From Trinickia symbiotica (GTDB lineage Bacteria > Pseudomonadota > Gammaproteobacteria > Burkholderiales > Burkholderiaceae): a stretch of 64,000 nucleotides of DNA. Of this stretch, positions 8,555 through 16,589 are shown piece after piece. Position numbers and translations under genes: made by a program. Within the stretch, counting starts at the first letter, position 1. The number at the start of each line of letters is the position of its first letter. Location: NCBI RefSeq assembly GCF_002934455.1, contig NZ_PTIR01000009.1, positions 124,001-188,000 on the forward strand, written 5' to 3'. A model generated the notes under the pieces. The model had not been told where the DNA came from. It made no database searches and worked only from the letters and a program-made list of their open reading frames with translations.

Positions 8555-9600
8555 TGCAGCCTCACGGTAACGGGTTGGCCCGGATGCAGTTTCGGTGCGT
8601 CAGCGGCCGAGGGATGGGCCTCGATCATGAACACCAGCTTCGAGCGTGTTTCGTTGCTGTAGATGACGGGGGGCGTGTATTCGGCCTCGGTCGCGATGTA
8701 GGTGACAGTGGCGGGAATATCCGCCGCACAGCCGTCGCAGTGAATGACGACATGACGCCCCACGGCGAGCGGTCCGACGACGGTCTCAGGCACGAAGAAG
8801 CGCACTTTGATGTTCGGCGGCGGCAGCAGCTGAATGACGGGGCTTCCCGCTTGCACCCATTCGCCAATGCGATAGAGCGTGTCGTAGACGAGACCCGCGC
8901 GCGGCGCCGCTACGCGCTTCTGATCGAGGCGCCATTGCGCCTGGGCAAGCGCGGCTTGCGCCGCTTCCACCTGTTCGCTCTGCGCGTGGACTTGGCTTCC
9001 GCGGCTCGGCAAGCGCGCGACGGTCAACTGGCTTCGCACTTCGCGGACCTGCGCGGCGGTCGTGGCGGCCGATGTGCGCGAGTTGTCGAGCTGCTGTTGG
9101 GAAATGCCTCCCGCGCGAAACTGCGCTTCGTCGCGTGCCAATTGCTGCGCGGCCATCCGCGCTTGCGCGATCGCTTGTGCGAGCTGCGCTTTCGTCACAT
9201 CGACCTCGGGCGGCCGCTTGCCCGTCTGCAGGTCCGCCAGCTGGGCCCGGGCCGCGGCGAGCTGGTGCTGGGCCTGCTGCAGCGCGGCCATTTCGTCGGT
9301 GGACTCGAGCGCGAAAAGTGGCGCGTCGGCCGCGACGCTCTGGCCGCGTTGCACGGAGAGGTGAGCGAGCGTGCCCGATTGCGACGACGACAGATAAACG
9401 AACTCGCCCTCGACGTAGCCTTGATACGTCGCGATATCGGCGTTGCGCTGCCCGCAGGCGGCGATCGCCCCAGCAATGAAGCACGAGGCCCACAACGCCG
9501 CGAAGCGCGAACGACCGAATGCCCGCTCGTGACGCGCCATGTGCTCCGCGCGGCGAAGCGGTCGCTGCTGCTTCATTGACGGAGCGGGACGCGGGCTCAT
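8551..9600 (-). CDS. HlyD-family periplasmic adaptor (membrane fusion lipoprotein) of ABC efflux pump
   Basis: Periplasmic adaptor linking the ABC transporter to the NodT-type channel. Visible: a hydrophobic leader ending in AIAAC (probable lipobox), then biotinyl-lipoyl half-motifs (SGTLAHLSVQRGQSV and, later, AAPRAGLVYDT) around a long Ala/Gln-rich coiled-coil hairpin, as in YbhG/AcrA. First gene of the four-gene operon. The start is uncertain: the first ATG (9600) has no good ribosome site, and ATGs at 9576 and 9540 are alternatives. The one at 9540 has GGAG close upstream and places the signal sequence at the N-terminus. An AT-rich stretch just upstream (AATAAT near 9610) may be the -10 region. 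Confidence 0.88.
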   Translation of the reverse strand: MSPRPAPSMKQQRPLRRAEHMARHERAFGRSRFAALWASCFIAGAIAACGQRNADIATYQGYVEGEFVYLSSSQSGTLAHLSVQRGQSVAADAPLFALESTDEMAALQQAQHQLAAARAQLADLQTGKRPPEVDVTKAQLAQAIAQARMAAQQLARDEAQFRAGGISQQQLDNSRTSAATTAAQVREVRSQLTVARLPSRGSQVHAQSEQVEAAQAALAQAQWRLDQKRVAAPRAGLVYDTLYRIGEWVQAGSPVIQLLPPPNIKVRFFVPETVVGPLAVGRHVVIHCDGCAADIPATVTYIATEAEYTPPVIYSNETRSKLVFMIEAHPSAADAPKLHPGQPVTVRLQ

Positions 9601-9694
9601 CGTTCGAATTATTTCGCCGGGTACTTAGTTCGATTTTGGGCTTGGCGGCCATCCTTGCCACGAGGCAGCTATCGAGAACCGATCGCCCGCCAGC

Positions 9695-9859
9695 TCAGCT
9701 CTTTCTCGCCGTCTTTGCGACAAACGGCGTCGGAACGTGCTGCACCGCGTCGCTTCCGCACTTGGGGCACTGCGGTTGCGCCTTTTCATGCTCGGCAAGG
9801 TGCTCGACGTGCTCGAACGTCTCGCCGCACTTTTCGCAACGGTATTGGTAGGTCGGCAT
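9695..9859 (-). CDS. FmdB-family zinc ribbon protein
   Basis: Small cytoplasmic protein of 54 residues that is easily missed. It begins MPTYQYRCEKCG and has a second pair in CPKCG about 20 residues later, giving the four-Cys zinc ribbon (CxxC near residues 8-11 and 31-34) of the FmdB/CxxC_CxxC_SSSS family. The ATG is preceded by a strong GGAGGAG site 5-6 bases upstream. The C-terminus is basic (KTARKS). The function of the family is not established; a regulatory or nucleic-acid role has been suggested. It lies between the efflux operon and the ketopantoate-reductase-like gene, all on the minus strand, with its own spacing. Confidence 0.88.
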   Translation of the reverse strand: MPTYQYRCEKCGETFEHVEHLAEHEKAQPQCPKCGSDAVQHVPTPFVAKTARKS

Positions 9860-9995
9860 GGCACTCCTCCCGATCGATTCTGCGCACGCTTATTAGTATC
9901 GTTCGTGGCCGCGCGAACTCAAGATCGCAATGAGCCGGCAGCGGTGGCATCGAAGCGGCAAGGAACCGGCATTCCGGCGCCGACGACTCTGCCCG

Positions 9996-10892
9996 CTATG
10001 CAGGCTGCCCGAACTCGATCGCCTTGACGAGCGTATGCAGAACACGATTGGCCGGCGTCGCGATGCCGCGTGCCTCGCCGCGCCGCGTCACGTACCCGTT
10101 CAGATGATCGATTTCGCTGCGCTTGCGGCGGGCGACATCCTGCGCGGTCGACGAATACTGATTCGGCATCGTCTCGGCGATCCTTCGCACGGCGGCATCG
10201 ATGTCGCCCGGAACGGTGACGCCATCCGCCTGCGCGACAGCCACGCACTCGGCGACGACGTCGCGCATGACTTCGTTCACGCCCTCGCATTTCACGAGCT
10301 CGCCGTAGGGCAGTTGCGCGATCGCCGACATCGCGTTGTACGCGCAGTTGAGAATCAGCTTCGCCCAAAGGGCGCCACGGACGTTGTCCGAGATTTCGGT
10401 CGGAATGCCGGCGTCGATCAACGTTTGCGCAATTTCCGCGGCGGACGGGAACGGCTCGATGACGAGCTCGCCGCGTCCGTGATGCCGGACGTGTCCCGGA
10501 CCGGCCATCTCGGTCGCGACGTAGACGACCGCCGCCGCGATTTCGTGCGGCAATCGTGCGCGCAGCCGGTCGGCGTTGTCGACGCCGTTCTGCAACGTCA
10601 GCAGCACGGCGTCGGCGAGCAGATGGCGCTGCAGTTCCGCGGCCGCGCGCTCGGTATCGGTGGATTTCACGCAGAAGAGCACGAGCTTGGCATCCTGTGA
10701 CGCACTCGCCTCGGTGCTCGCGGCAAGCTCGATCCGCTCTTCGACGTCGTACTTCGTGAAGCGCAGGCCGTCTCGGTTGATCGCTTCGACATGTTGCGCA
10801 CGGCCGATCAGCACGACGTCGTGCCCGGCACGCGCCAGCATGCCGCCGTAGTAGCACCCGACAGCGCCTGCTCCCATCACTGCAATCTTCAT
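9996..10892 (-). CDS. 2-dehydropantoate 2-reductase (ketopantoate reductase) family protein
   Basis: NADPH-dependent reductase of the ApbA/PanE family, 298 residues. The N-terminal Rossmann fold opens with GAGAVGCYYGG (residues 7-17). VLFCVKSTDT near residue 75 carries the conserved CVK Lys, and a helical C-terminal domain contains KLILNCAYNAMSA with the catalytic Lys/Asn region. PanE makes pantoate for coenzyme A; Burkholderiaceae carry several paralogues and no other pan gene is near, so assignment to pantothenate synthesis is not safe. The start ATG at 10892 follows a GGAGAAACC ribosome site. Confidence 0.85.
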   Translation of the reverse strand: MKIAVMGAGAVGCYYGGMLARAGHDVVLIGRAQHVEAINRDGLRFTKYDVEERIELAASTEASASQDAKLVLFCVKSTDTERAAAELQRHLLADAVLLTLQNGVDNADRLRARLPHEIAAAVVYVATEMAGPGHVRHHGRGELVIEPFPSAAEIAQTLIDAGIPTEISDNVRGALWAKLILNCAYNAMSAIAQLPYGELVKCEGVNEVMRDVVAECVAVAQADGVTVPGDIDAAVRRIAETMPNQYSSTAQDVARRKRSEIDHLNGYVTRRGEARGIATPANRVLHTLVKAIEFGQPA

Positions 10893-11132
10893 TTAAGGTT
10901 TCTCCACGGTGGCTTGCCCGCGGTAATTTTACGGAACTGCGGCGCGTACCCCATGGCACGTGAACGGCCGCTCGGTCCGGCTCGCAATCTGGAGCGCGCG
11001 GCCTACAATCAAGATGCTTTCGCGTCTGCGGTTTAGTGGCGGCCGCGGCTTGCCCACGCAATCCTCGGTAGACGCATCAACGGTTTTCGGCCGCCGCGCG
11101 CCGCATCGATTCCCAGCAAACAAGGAGGTCAG

Positions 11133-11336
11133 ATGAATACGGAGCAAAGAGGCGATGTTCAGGCTTTCGTTCAAACGGCTGAACGTGCGGGCGGCTATGT
11201 CTGGGTCATTTCGCTCGTCGATTTTGCCGCGAGGCAAGTGAAGCGTTCGCTGGTTTCGGACGAAAACTATACGACGCGGGCAGCGGCGCAAGACGCCGGC
11301 GAGGCGTGCCTGAAAGGAATGGCTGCCGACGCTTGA
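11133..11336 (+). CDS. Small hypothetical protein (67 aa)
   Basis: Unrecognised acidic/amphipathic protein of 67 residues, supported as a gene by a near-ideal ribosome site (AAGGAGGTCAG) 3-4 bases before its ATG. There is no signal peptide or membrane helix. The central segment GGYVWVISLVDFAARQVKRSLVS looks like a short beta strand and helix, and the tail AAQDAGEACLKGMAADA is helical. It sits 96 bp upstream of the glutamine synthetase gene on the same strand. A functional link to nitrogen metabolism is only a positional guess. Confidence 0.65.
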   Translation: MNTEQRGDVQAFVQTAERAGGYVWVISLVDFAARQVKRSLVSDENYTTRAAAQDAGEACLKGMAADA

Positions 11337-11432
11337 TCGATCCGAGGTTCGTTCTCCTTCGCTTGCGGCCCTTGTTTTTGTGGCAGGACGTACTAAGGTC
11401 GAACATAAGCAGCGAAGCGAAGGAGGCGAGCC

Positions 11433-12938
11433 ATGTCGTCAACGGTACCTACGGGCACATCGCGGTTCGAAGTCTTCGCCGAGCCGGGCAGCTACCGTGT
11501 CGTGCGTCCGACGAATGCCGAGGGCGTGATCGATCTCATCAACCGGCATGGCGTTCAGATCGTCGATTTGAAATTCACCGACCTGCCCGGGCTCTGGCAG
11601 CACTTCTCGATTACGCTGCCCGAAGTCAGCGAGAGCCTCTTTCAGAACGGAATCGGCTTCGACGGTTCGTCGATCCGCGGTTTCCAGGAGATCCACGAAT
11701 CGGACATGCTGCTCGTGCCCGACGCGACGACGGCCTTCGTCGATCCCGTCTGCGCGACGCCGACGGTCGCGATCATCTGCGATGTGGTCGATCCCGTTAC
11801 GCATGAGCCGTACTCGCGCGATCCGCGCTACATTGCGAAGAAGGCCGAAAGATATCTGCGCGAGACGGGCCTCGCCACGACCTGTTACTTCGGACCGGAG
11901 GTCGAATTCTTCATCTTCGACTCCATCCGGTTCGGCCAGGACGCGCACAGCGGCTACTACTTCGTCGATTCGTCGGAAGGGGAATGGAACACCGGCAGCG
12001 ACGAAGGCGCGTACGGCGGCGGCAACCTCGGCTATCAGATGCGCTACAAGGAAGGGTATTTTCCCGTTCCGCCGCACGACACGCTGCAAGACATCCGCTC
12101 GGAAATCGTGCTCATGCTCCAGAGCATCGGCGTGCAGGTGGAGGTCCATCATCACGAAGTGGCGACCGGCGGCCAGAACGAAATCGACATGCGGTTCTCG
12201 ACGCTCACGCGCATGGCCGACAACGTGATGCTCTACAAGTACATCTGCAAGAACGTCGCCCGCAAGCACGGCAAGGTGGCGACGTTCATGCCGAAGCCGC
12301 TCTTCGCCGACAACGCGAGCGGGATGCACTGCCACCAAAGTCTCTGGCAAGAAGAGCGCAATCTCTTTTACGACGCGAGCGGATGGGCGCTCACCTCCGA
12401 TGTCTGTCGCTGGTACATCGGCGGACTGCTTCATCATGCCGGCGCGTTGATGGCGTTTTGCGCGCCATCGACGAATTCGTACAAGCGTCTCGTGCCGGGC
12501 TACGAAGCGCCCGTCAATCTCGCGATGTCGCAGCGCAACCGGTCGGCGGCGGCGCGGATTCCCATGTATTCCGATTCGCCGAGCGCACGCCGGGTGGAGT
12601 TCCGCTGCCCCGATCCGTCGGCGAACGCCTACCTCGCCTTCGCGGCCATGCTGATGGCCGGGCTCGACGGGATCGAGCAAAAGCTCGATCCGGGCGAACC
12701 GCTCGATCGCAATATCTACGACCTGCCCCCGGAGGAGGCGGCGGCGGTACGCCAGGTGCCGGCTTCGCTCGATGCCGCGCTGGCGGCGCTCGAAAGCGAT
12801 CATGCGTTTCTTTGCAAAGGCGGCGTCTTTACCGACGACGTCATCACGACCTGGCTCGAATACAAGCGCAAGCGCGAGATCGATGCGGTCAAGCTACGCC
12901 CGCATCCGTGGGAGTTTCATCTTTACTTCGATGTTTGA
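11433..12938 (+). CDS. glnA: Type I glutamine synthetase, actinobacterial-like paralogue
   Basis: Cytoplasmic enzyme joining glutamate and ammonia with ATP, 501 residues. Catalytic blocks are intact: FDGSSIRGFQEIHESDM (substrate loop), GPEVEFFIFD and HHEVATGGQNEID (metal and glutamate ligands), KPLFADNASGMHCHQS (ATP site), NRSAAARIP and EFRCPDPSANPYLAF-like. The adenylylation region NIYDLPPEE keeps its Tyr, so GlnE control is possible. Wording such as RGFQEIHESDMLL, EPYSRDPRYIAKKAE and GGVFTxDxIxTW matches GlnA of Mycobacterium/Streptomyces much better than the usual proteobacterial GlnA. It is not beside ntrBC. The start follows AAGGAGG. Likely an additional, possibly transferred, paralogue. 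Confidence 0.92.
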   Translation: MSSTVPTGTSRFEVFAEPGSYRVVRPTNAEGVIDLINRHGVQIVDLKFTDLPGLWQHFSITLPEVSESLFQNGIGFDGSSIRGFQEIHESDMLLVPDATTAFVDPVCATPTVAIICDVVDPVTHEPYSRDPRYIAKKAERYLRETGLATTCYFGPEVEFFIFDSIRFGQDAHSGYYFVDSSEGEWNTGSDEGAYGGGNLGYQMRYKEGYFPVPPHDTLQDIRSEIVLMLQSIGVQVEVHHHEVATGGQNEIDMRFSTLTRMADNVMLYKYICKNVARKHGKVATFMPKPLFADNASGMHCHQSLWQEERNLFYDASGWALTSDVCRWYIGGLLHHAGALMAFCAPSTNSYKRLVPGYEAPVNLAMSQRNRSAAARIPMYSDSPSARRVEFRCPDPSANAYLAFAAMLMAGLDGIEQKLDPGEPLDRNIYDLPPEEAAAVRQVPASLDAALAALESDHAFLCKGGVFTDDVITTWLEYKRKREIDAVKLRPHPWEFHLYFDV

Positions 12939-12962
12939 GCGGCCGCGGCAGCCTCGTGGATC

Positions 12963-13505
12963 TCAACGGCCAACCACGATGAACCGTCGCAACTGTCGGA
13001 CGAATTCCTCGCGCGCCGCGAGGGGCAATTGCCCCCCGACGTTGATGCGCTGCCAGCCGTCGGAAAGATAGACGTGCGCTTCGTCGCCGCTGTCGAGGAG
13101 CACGGTCAGCCGGGCTGCATTCATGCGATGGACGGTGCGCCGGCCGCCTTCGTCCACTTCCACGATCATGAAAGGCGGAACGAGCCGAAGTGTCTCGCCG
13201 TCCGTTGCGTGCCTCGAATAGGCGACGAAGGCGATACCGATGGCGAGCACGTAGAGGAACGAGAACGGCAGCGCCAGCCATACCCCGAACGACACGGCGG
13301 AACCGACGCCGATCAGGGCGACCAGCGCGATCAGAAACGTGGTCGCGGCGAGCGATTGGCGCGGCGTCAGCGAGCAATTGCGCTTGATGCGCCATTCGCA
13401 AATCGGGGGGCCTTCTTCGCCCCCGGACGAGCCGAATGGCCCCACTGTCTGCCGAAAGTATGCGTACATCGCCGATGTCCGACTGGTGGAAGCGCCGACT
13501 GACAT
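12963..13505 (-). CDS. DUF2244-type membrane protein
   Basis: Predicted inner-membrane protein of 180 residues. A short soluble N-terminus (CEWRIKRNCSLTPRQ) precedes two adjacent helices (about LAATTFLIALVALIGVGSAV and LALPFSFLYVLAIGIAFVAY), followed by a soluble C-terminal domain (HATDGETLRL... VYLSDGWQRI). This layout is that of DUF2244 proteins, whose function is unknown. The ATG at 13505 is preserved by GGAGG; longer upstream in-frame starts lack a ribosome site. It is divergent from the cytochrome oxidase gene with 146 bp between them, and converges on glnA with 24 bp between stops. Confidence 0.75.
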   Translation of the reverse strand: MSVGASTSRTSAMYAYFRQTVGPFGSSGGEEGPPICEWRIKRNCSLTPRQSLAATTFLIALVALIGVGSAVSFGVWLALPFSFLYVLAIGIAFVAYSRHATDGETLRLVPPFMIVEVDEGGRRTVHRMNAARLTVLLDSGDEAHVYLSDGWQRINVGGQLPLAAREEFVRQLRRFIVVGR

Positions 13506-13651
13506 GCAACCTCCGTGCCGCGGCAGCGGCGCCGGGCATCCGCGCGTGCAAGCAGGGAAATCCACATTGGTCGATCGGGCCACAGGCGCGCGATCCGGCG
13601 CGGCACGCTCGTTGCGCGCTTCACCGCTGATCGAGGGTAGGAGGGCTCCGC

Positions 13652-15262
13652 ATGACAACCGCGACGACACCGGCCGATCGCCACCATGAACATGAGCACG
13701 GTCACGCGGCCCCCCCGGCGGGCCTCATGCGCTGGCTGCGCACGACGAACCACAAGGACATCGGCACGCTTTACCTGATTTTTTCGTTCACGATGTTTAT
13801 CGTCGGCGGGGTATTCGCACTCGCGATACGCGCCGAGCTTTTCTCGCCAGGGCTGCAGTTTTTTCGCCCCGAGTTTTTCAATCAGCTCACCGGCCTTCAC
13901 GGCCTCGTCATGATCTTCGGGGCGATCATGCCCGCGTTCGTTGGTTTTGCGAACTGGATGATCCCGCTGCAAATCGGCGCACCCGACATGGCGTTCGCGC
14001 GGCTCAACAATTTGTCTTTCTGGTTGCTACCCGCGGGCGGCGTGCTGCTCATCGGTTCATTCTTCGCGCCCGCCGGCGCGCAGGCGGCCGGCTGGACCAT
14101 GTATGCGCCGCTCTCGACGCAGATGGGCCCCGGCATGGATTTCACGATCTTCGCCGTGCATATCATGGGGGCATCGTCGATCATGGGCGCCATCAATATC
14201 ATCGTGACGATCATCAACCTGCGCGCGCCGGGGATGACGCTGATGAAGCTGCCGCTTTTCGTCTGGATGTGGCTGATCACGGCTTATTTGCTGATCGCGA
14301 TCATGCCGGTGCTGGCGGGCGCCGTCACGATGCTGCTGTTCGATCGCCATTTCGGCACGAGCTTTTTCAGCGCGGCTGGGGGCGGCGACCCGGTCATGTA
14401 TCAGCACGTGTTCTGGTTCTTCGGCCACCCCGAGGTCTACGTGATGATATTGCCCGCATTCGGGATCATTTCGCAGGTGGTCCCGGCCTTCTCGCGCAAG
14501 CCGCTCTTCGGCTACAGCTCCATGGTCTACGCGGGCGCTTCGATCGCGATTCTCTCGTTTCTCGTCTGGGCGCATCACATGTTTACCGTCGGCATGCCCG
14601 TCACGAGCCAGCTCTTCTTCATGTACGCGACGATGCTGATCGCGGTGCCGACGGGGGTGAAGGTCTTCAACTGGCTCGCCACGATGTGGCGCGGCTCGCT
14701 CACGTTCGAAACGCCGATGCTGTTCGCGATCGGCTTCATCTTCGTCTTCACGATGGGCGGCCTGACGGGGCTCATGCTTGCGATGGCGCCGACGGACATT
14801 CAGTATCACGGTACTTATTTCGTCGTGGCGCACTTCCACTACGTGCTCGTCGCGGGGTCGCTATTCGGGCTCTTTTCGGGTTGGTACTACTGGTCGCCGA
14901 AGTGGACCGGCTGGAAGTACAACGAGTTGAGAGGGAAGATCCACTTCTGGCTGACGATGATTTCGTTCAACGTCACTTTCTTCCCGATGCACTTCCTGGG
15001 GCTCGCCGGCATGCCGCGTCGCTATGCGGACTACGCCGCGCAGTTCACGGACTGGAACCGCGTCGCAACCGTTGGCGCATTCGTTTTCGGGCTCGCACAG
15101 GTTTATTTTTTGTTCGCCGTCGCGCTGCCGCTTTACTTCGGCAAGCACGAGGATCGCGAGCCCGCGGGTGCATCGCCATGGGACGGCGCGCAGGGCCTCG
15201 AATGGACCGTGCCGAGCCCGGCGCCCTACCACACGTTCGAAACGCCGCCGGTCGTCGAATGA
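13652..15262 (+). CDS. ctaD: Cytochrome c oxidase subunit I (solitary copy)
   Basis: Core heme-copper subunit, 536 residues, with about 12 membrane helices; it reduces O2 and pumps protons. Key residues are in place: heme a His83 in LTGLHG, the CuB His and Glu in [13 protein letters not shown], the HH pair in [10 protein letters not shown], the K-channel Lys in PTGVKVFNW, and the two heme His in [11 protein letters not shown]. These features fit the A-type (aa3) oxidases. The N-terminus is unusually His-rich (RHHEHEHGH, residues 10-18). Subunits II and III, CtaG and heme synthesis genes are all absent next to it, so partners must be encoded elsewhere. TAGGAGGG precedes the ATG. Confidence 0.94.
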   Translation: MTTATTPADRHHEHEHGHAAPPAGLMRWLRTTNHKDIGTLYLIFSFTMFIVGGVFALAIRAELFSPGLQFFRPEFFNQLTGLHGLVMIFGAIMPAFVGFANWMIPLQIGAPDMAFARLNNLSFWLLPAGGVLLIGSFFAPAGAQAAGWTMYAPLSTQMGPGMDFTIFAVHIMGASSIMGAINIIVTIINLRAPGMTLMKLPLFVWMWLITAYLLIAIMPVLAGAVTMLLFDRHFGTSFFSAAGGGDPVMYQHVFWFFGHPEVYVMILPAFGIISQVVPAFSRKPLFGYSSMVYAGASIAILSFLVWAHHMFTVGMPVTSQLFFMYATMLIAVPTGVKVFNWLATMWRGSLTFETPMLFAIGFIFVFTMGGLTGLMLAMAPTDIQYHGTYFVVAHFHYVLVAGSLFGLFSGWYYWSPKWTGWKYNELRGKIHFWLTMISFNVTFFPMHFLGLAGMPRRYADYAAQFTDWNRVATVGAFVFGLAQVYFLFAVALPLYFGKHEDREPAGASPWDGAQGLEWTVPSPAPYHTFETPPVVE

Positions 15263-15489
15263 ACGTCGAGCGAAGGATTGCGATCGAGCAACTTTGAGAC
15301 GGCGACGTCGTGCCGTCAGTCGCCCGGACGGCGCACTATTTAAACAAATGTAATCTTCGCCTCCTCGTCCTTGCGCGACGTTTCTGTTCGCGACCGTTAA
15401 ACTAGCCCGATCTGGCCCCGGCTTCGGAGCCGGCGCGAGCCGGTCAGCCGCCGGGCGAAGCAACCGTGGATGGTAAGAGGCGCACAAGC

Positions 15490-16482
15490 ATGGCAGTCGG
15501 CGGCAGACGTCAACGGGCGTCGCGAGCGTTCGCAATTATTCTTTCGGTGGCCAGCGGCGCTGCATGCGCGCAGGAGTTTTCGGCGCTCGCGGGCGGTTCT
15601 CGTTTCAACGGCCCGAGCGAATCGAGCTACGCCTGGGGTTTTTCTTATCTCCAGTCGCTCGACGCCTATAACTCGCTTTCGTATTCGTGGCTCAACGAAG
15701 GGCATTTCCCGGGCCACCATCGCGATGGCTTCGCGCTCCAGTATTGGCGGCGCGCGTGGTTCTTCGATCGCAAGCTCGCGCTCGGGGCTGGCATTGGCGG
15801 CTATTTCTTTTTCGACACGACGGCGGCGGACGCGCCACGACGCTATTCGGATGTCCACGGTATCGCGCTCATCTACAGCGTGTCGGCCACGTATTATCCG
15901 AATCCGCGCTGGTTTTATCAGCTCTCCGTCAATCGAACTTACTCACGGAACAGCATCAACACGACGACGGCGCTCGCCGGCATCGGCTATCGGCTCGACG
16001 CGCTACCGGCTACGCATACGTCGTTCGACGGCACCCGCCCGGGCCCCGGTAGCGGCGACGAGTTGACCGTGTATTACGGCAGGACGGAAGTCAACAGCCT
16101 CAGCTCACCGGGCAGTTGGGCCCGAGGTGTCGAGTATCGGCACGGCTTCGGCCCCTACGTCGACGCGACGGTGAGCTGGCTCGACGAAGGCAAGACCGTT
16201 CTCACGCGCCGTAACGGCGCGGCCGTGCAGGCTTGGCTCGGCCGCTCTTTCTTCGGCAACACGCTGAGGCTTGCCGTCGGCGCCGGGCCGTACGTGGCCG
16301 TCGATACCTACCGCGCGAGCGGCACCACGCAAACGGGCGACAAGGTGTCGATTCTGGTGACGATGAGCGCGAGCTATCAAATGACGCGGCACTGGCTCGT
16401 GCGTGCTTCGTGGAACCGTGTGTTGACCGGATACGACAAGGACAGCGATATCTACCTCGCGGGCGTCGGCTATCGATTCTGA
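15490..16482 (+). CDS. Putative outer-membrane beta-barrel protein with two homologous halves
   Basis: Exported protein of 330 residues. The ATG at 15490 (AAGAGG nine bases upstream) gives a clean Sec signal ending ...SGAACAQ near residue 28; a GTG at 15466 is a longer alternative. The mature part alternates aromatic/hydrophobic and polar residues and ends in a terminal aromatic (YRF), typical of outer-membrane barrels. The two halves repeat each other: SWLNEGHFP versus SWLDEGKTV, LGAGIGGYFFFDT versus AVGAGPYVAVDT, and LAGIGYRL (about residue 169) versus LAGVGYRF (C-terminus). The family is not recognised. Possibly a 2 x 8-strand or a 16-strand barrel. Confidence 0.75.
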   Translation: MAVGGRRQRASRAFAIILSVASGAACAQEFSALAGGSRFNGPSESSYAWGFSYLQSLDAYNSLSYSWLNEGHFPGHHRDGFALQYWRRAWFFDRKLALGAGIGGYFFFDTTAADAPRRYSDVHGIALIYSVSATYYPNPRWFYQLSVNRTYSRNSINTTTALAGIGYRLDALPATHTSFDGTRPGPGSGDELTVYYGRTEVNSLSSPGSWARGVEYRHGFGPYVDATVSWLDEGKTVLTRRNGAAVQAWLGRSFFGNTLRLAVGAGPYVAVDTYRASGTTQTGDKVSILVTMSASYQMTRHWLVRASWNRVLTGYDKDSDIYLAGVGYRF

Positions 16483-16503
16483 TCAATTCTGATCGATTCT
16501 GGT
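16474..16503. repeat. Three tandem copies of a 10-bp unit across a stop codon
   Basis: CGATTCTGAT, CAATTCTGAT and CGATTCTGGT follow one another directly. The first unit contains the stop codon of the beta-barrel gene. The copies differ by one or two bases. Whether the repeat has a role or is a replication-slippage remnant cannot be told. Confidence 0.7.
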
Positions 16504-16589
16504 CGCCCGGAGCGCCTCCTCGCGGCTCCTCAGCCGGCCCGCGTTCGCTTTGCGCTATCCTTGCGCCATCTCTTTCGCCCGTCATACCG

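Noticed and set aside
9625-9864. 79-codon minus-strand frame over the zinc-ribbon gene
   Set aside because: Out of frame with the MPTYQYRCEKCG protein, which has the Cys pairs and the ribosome site.
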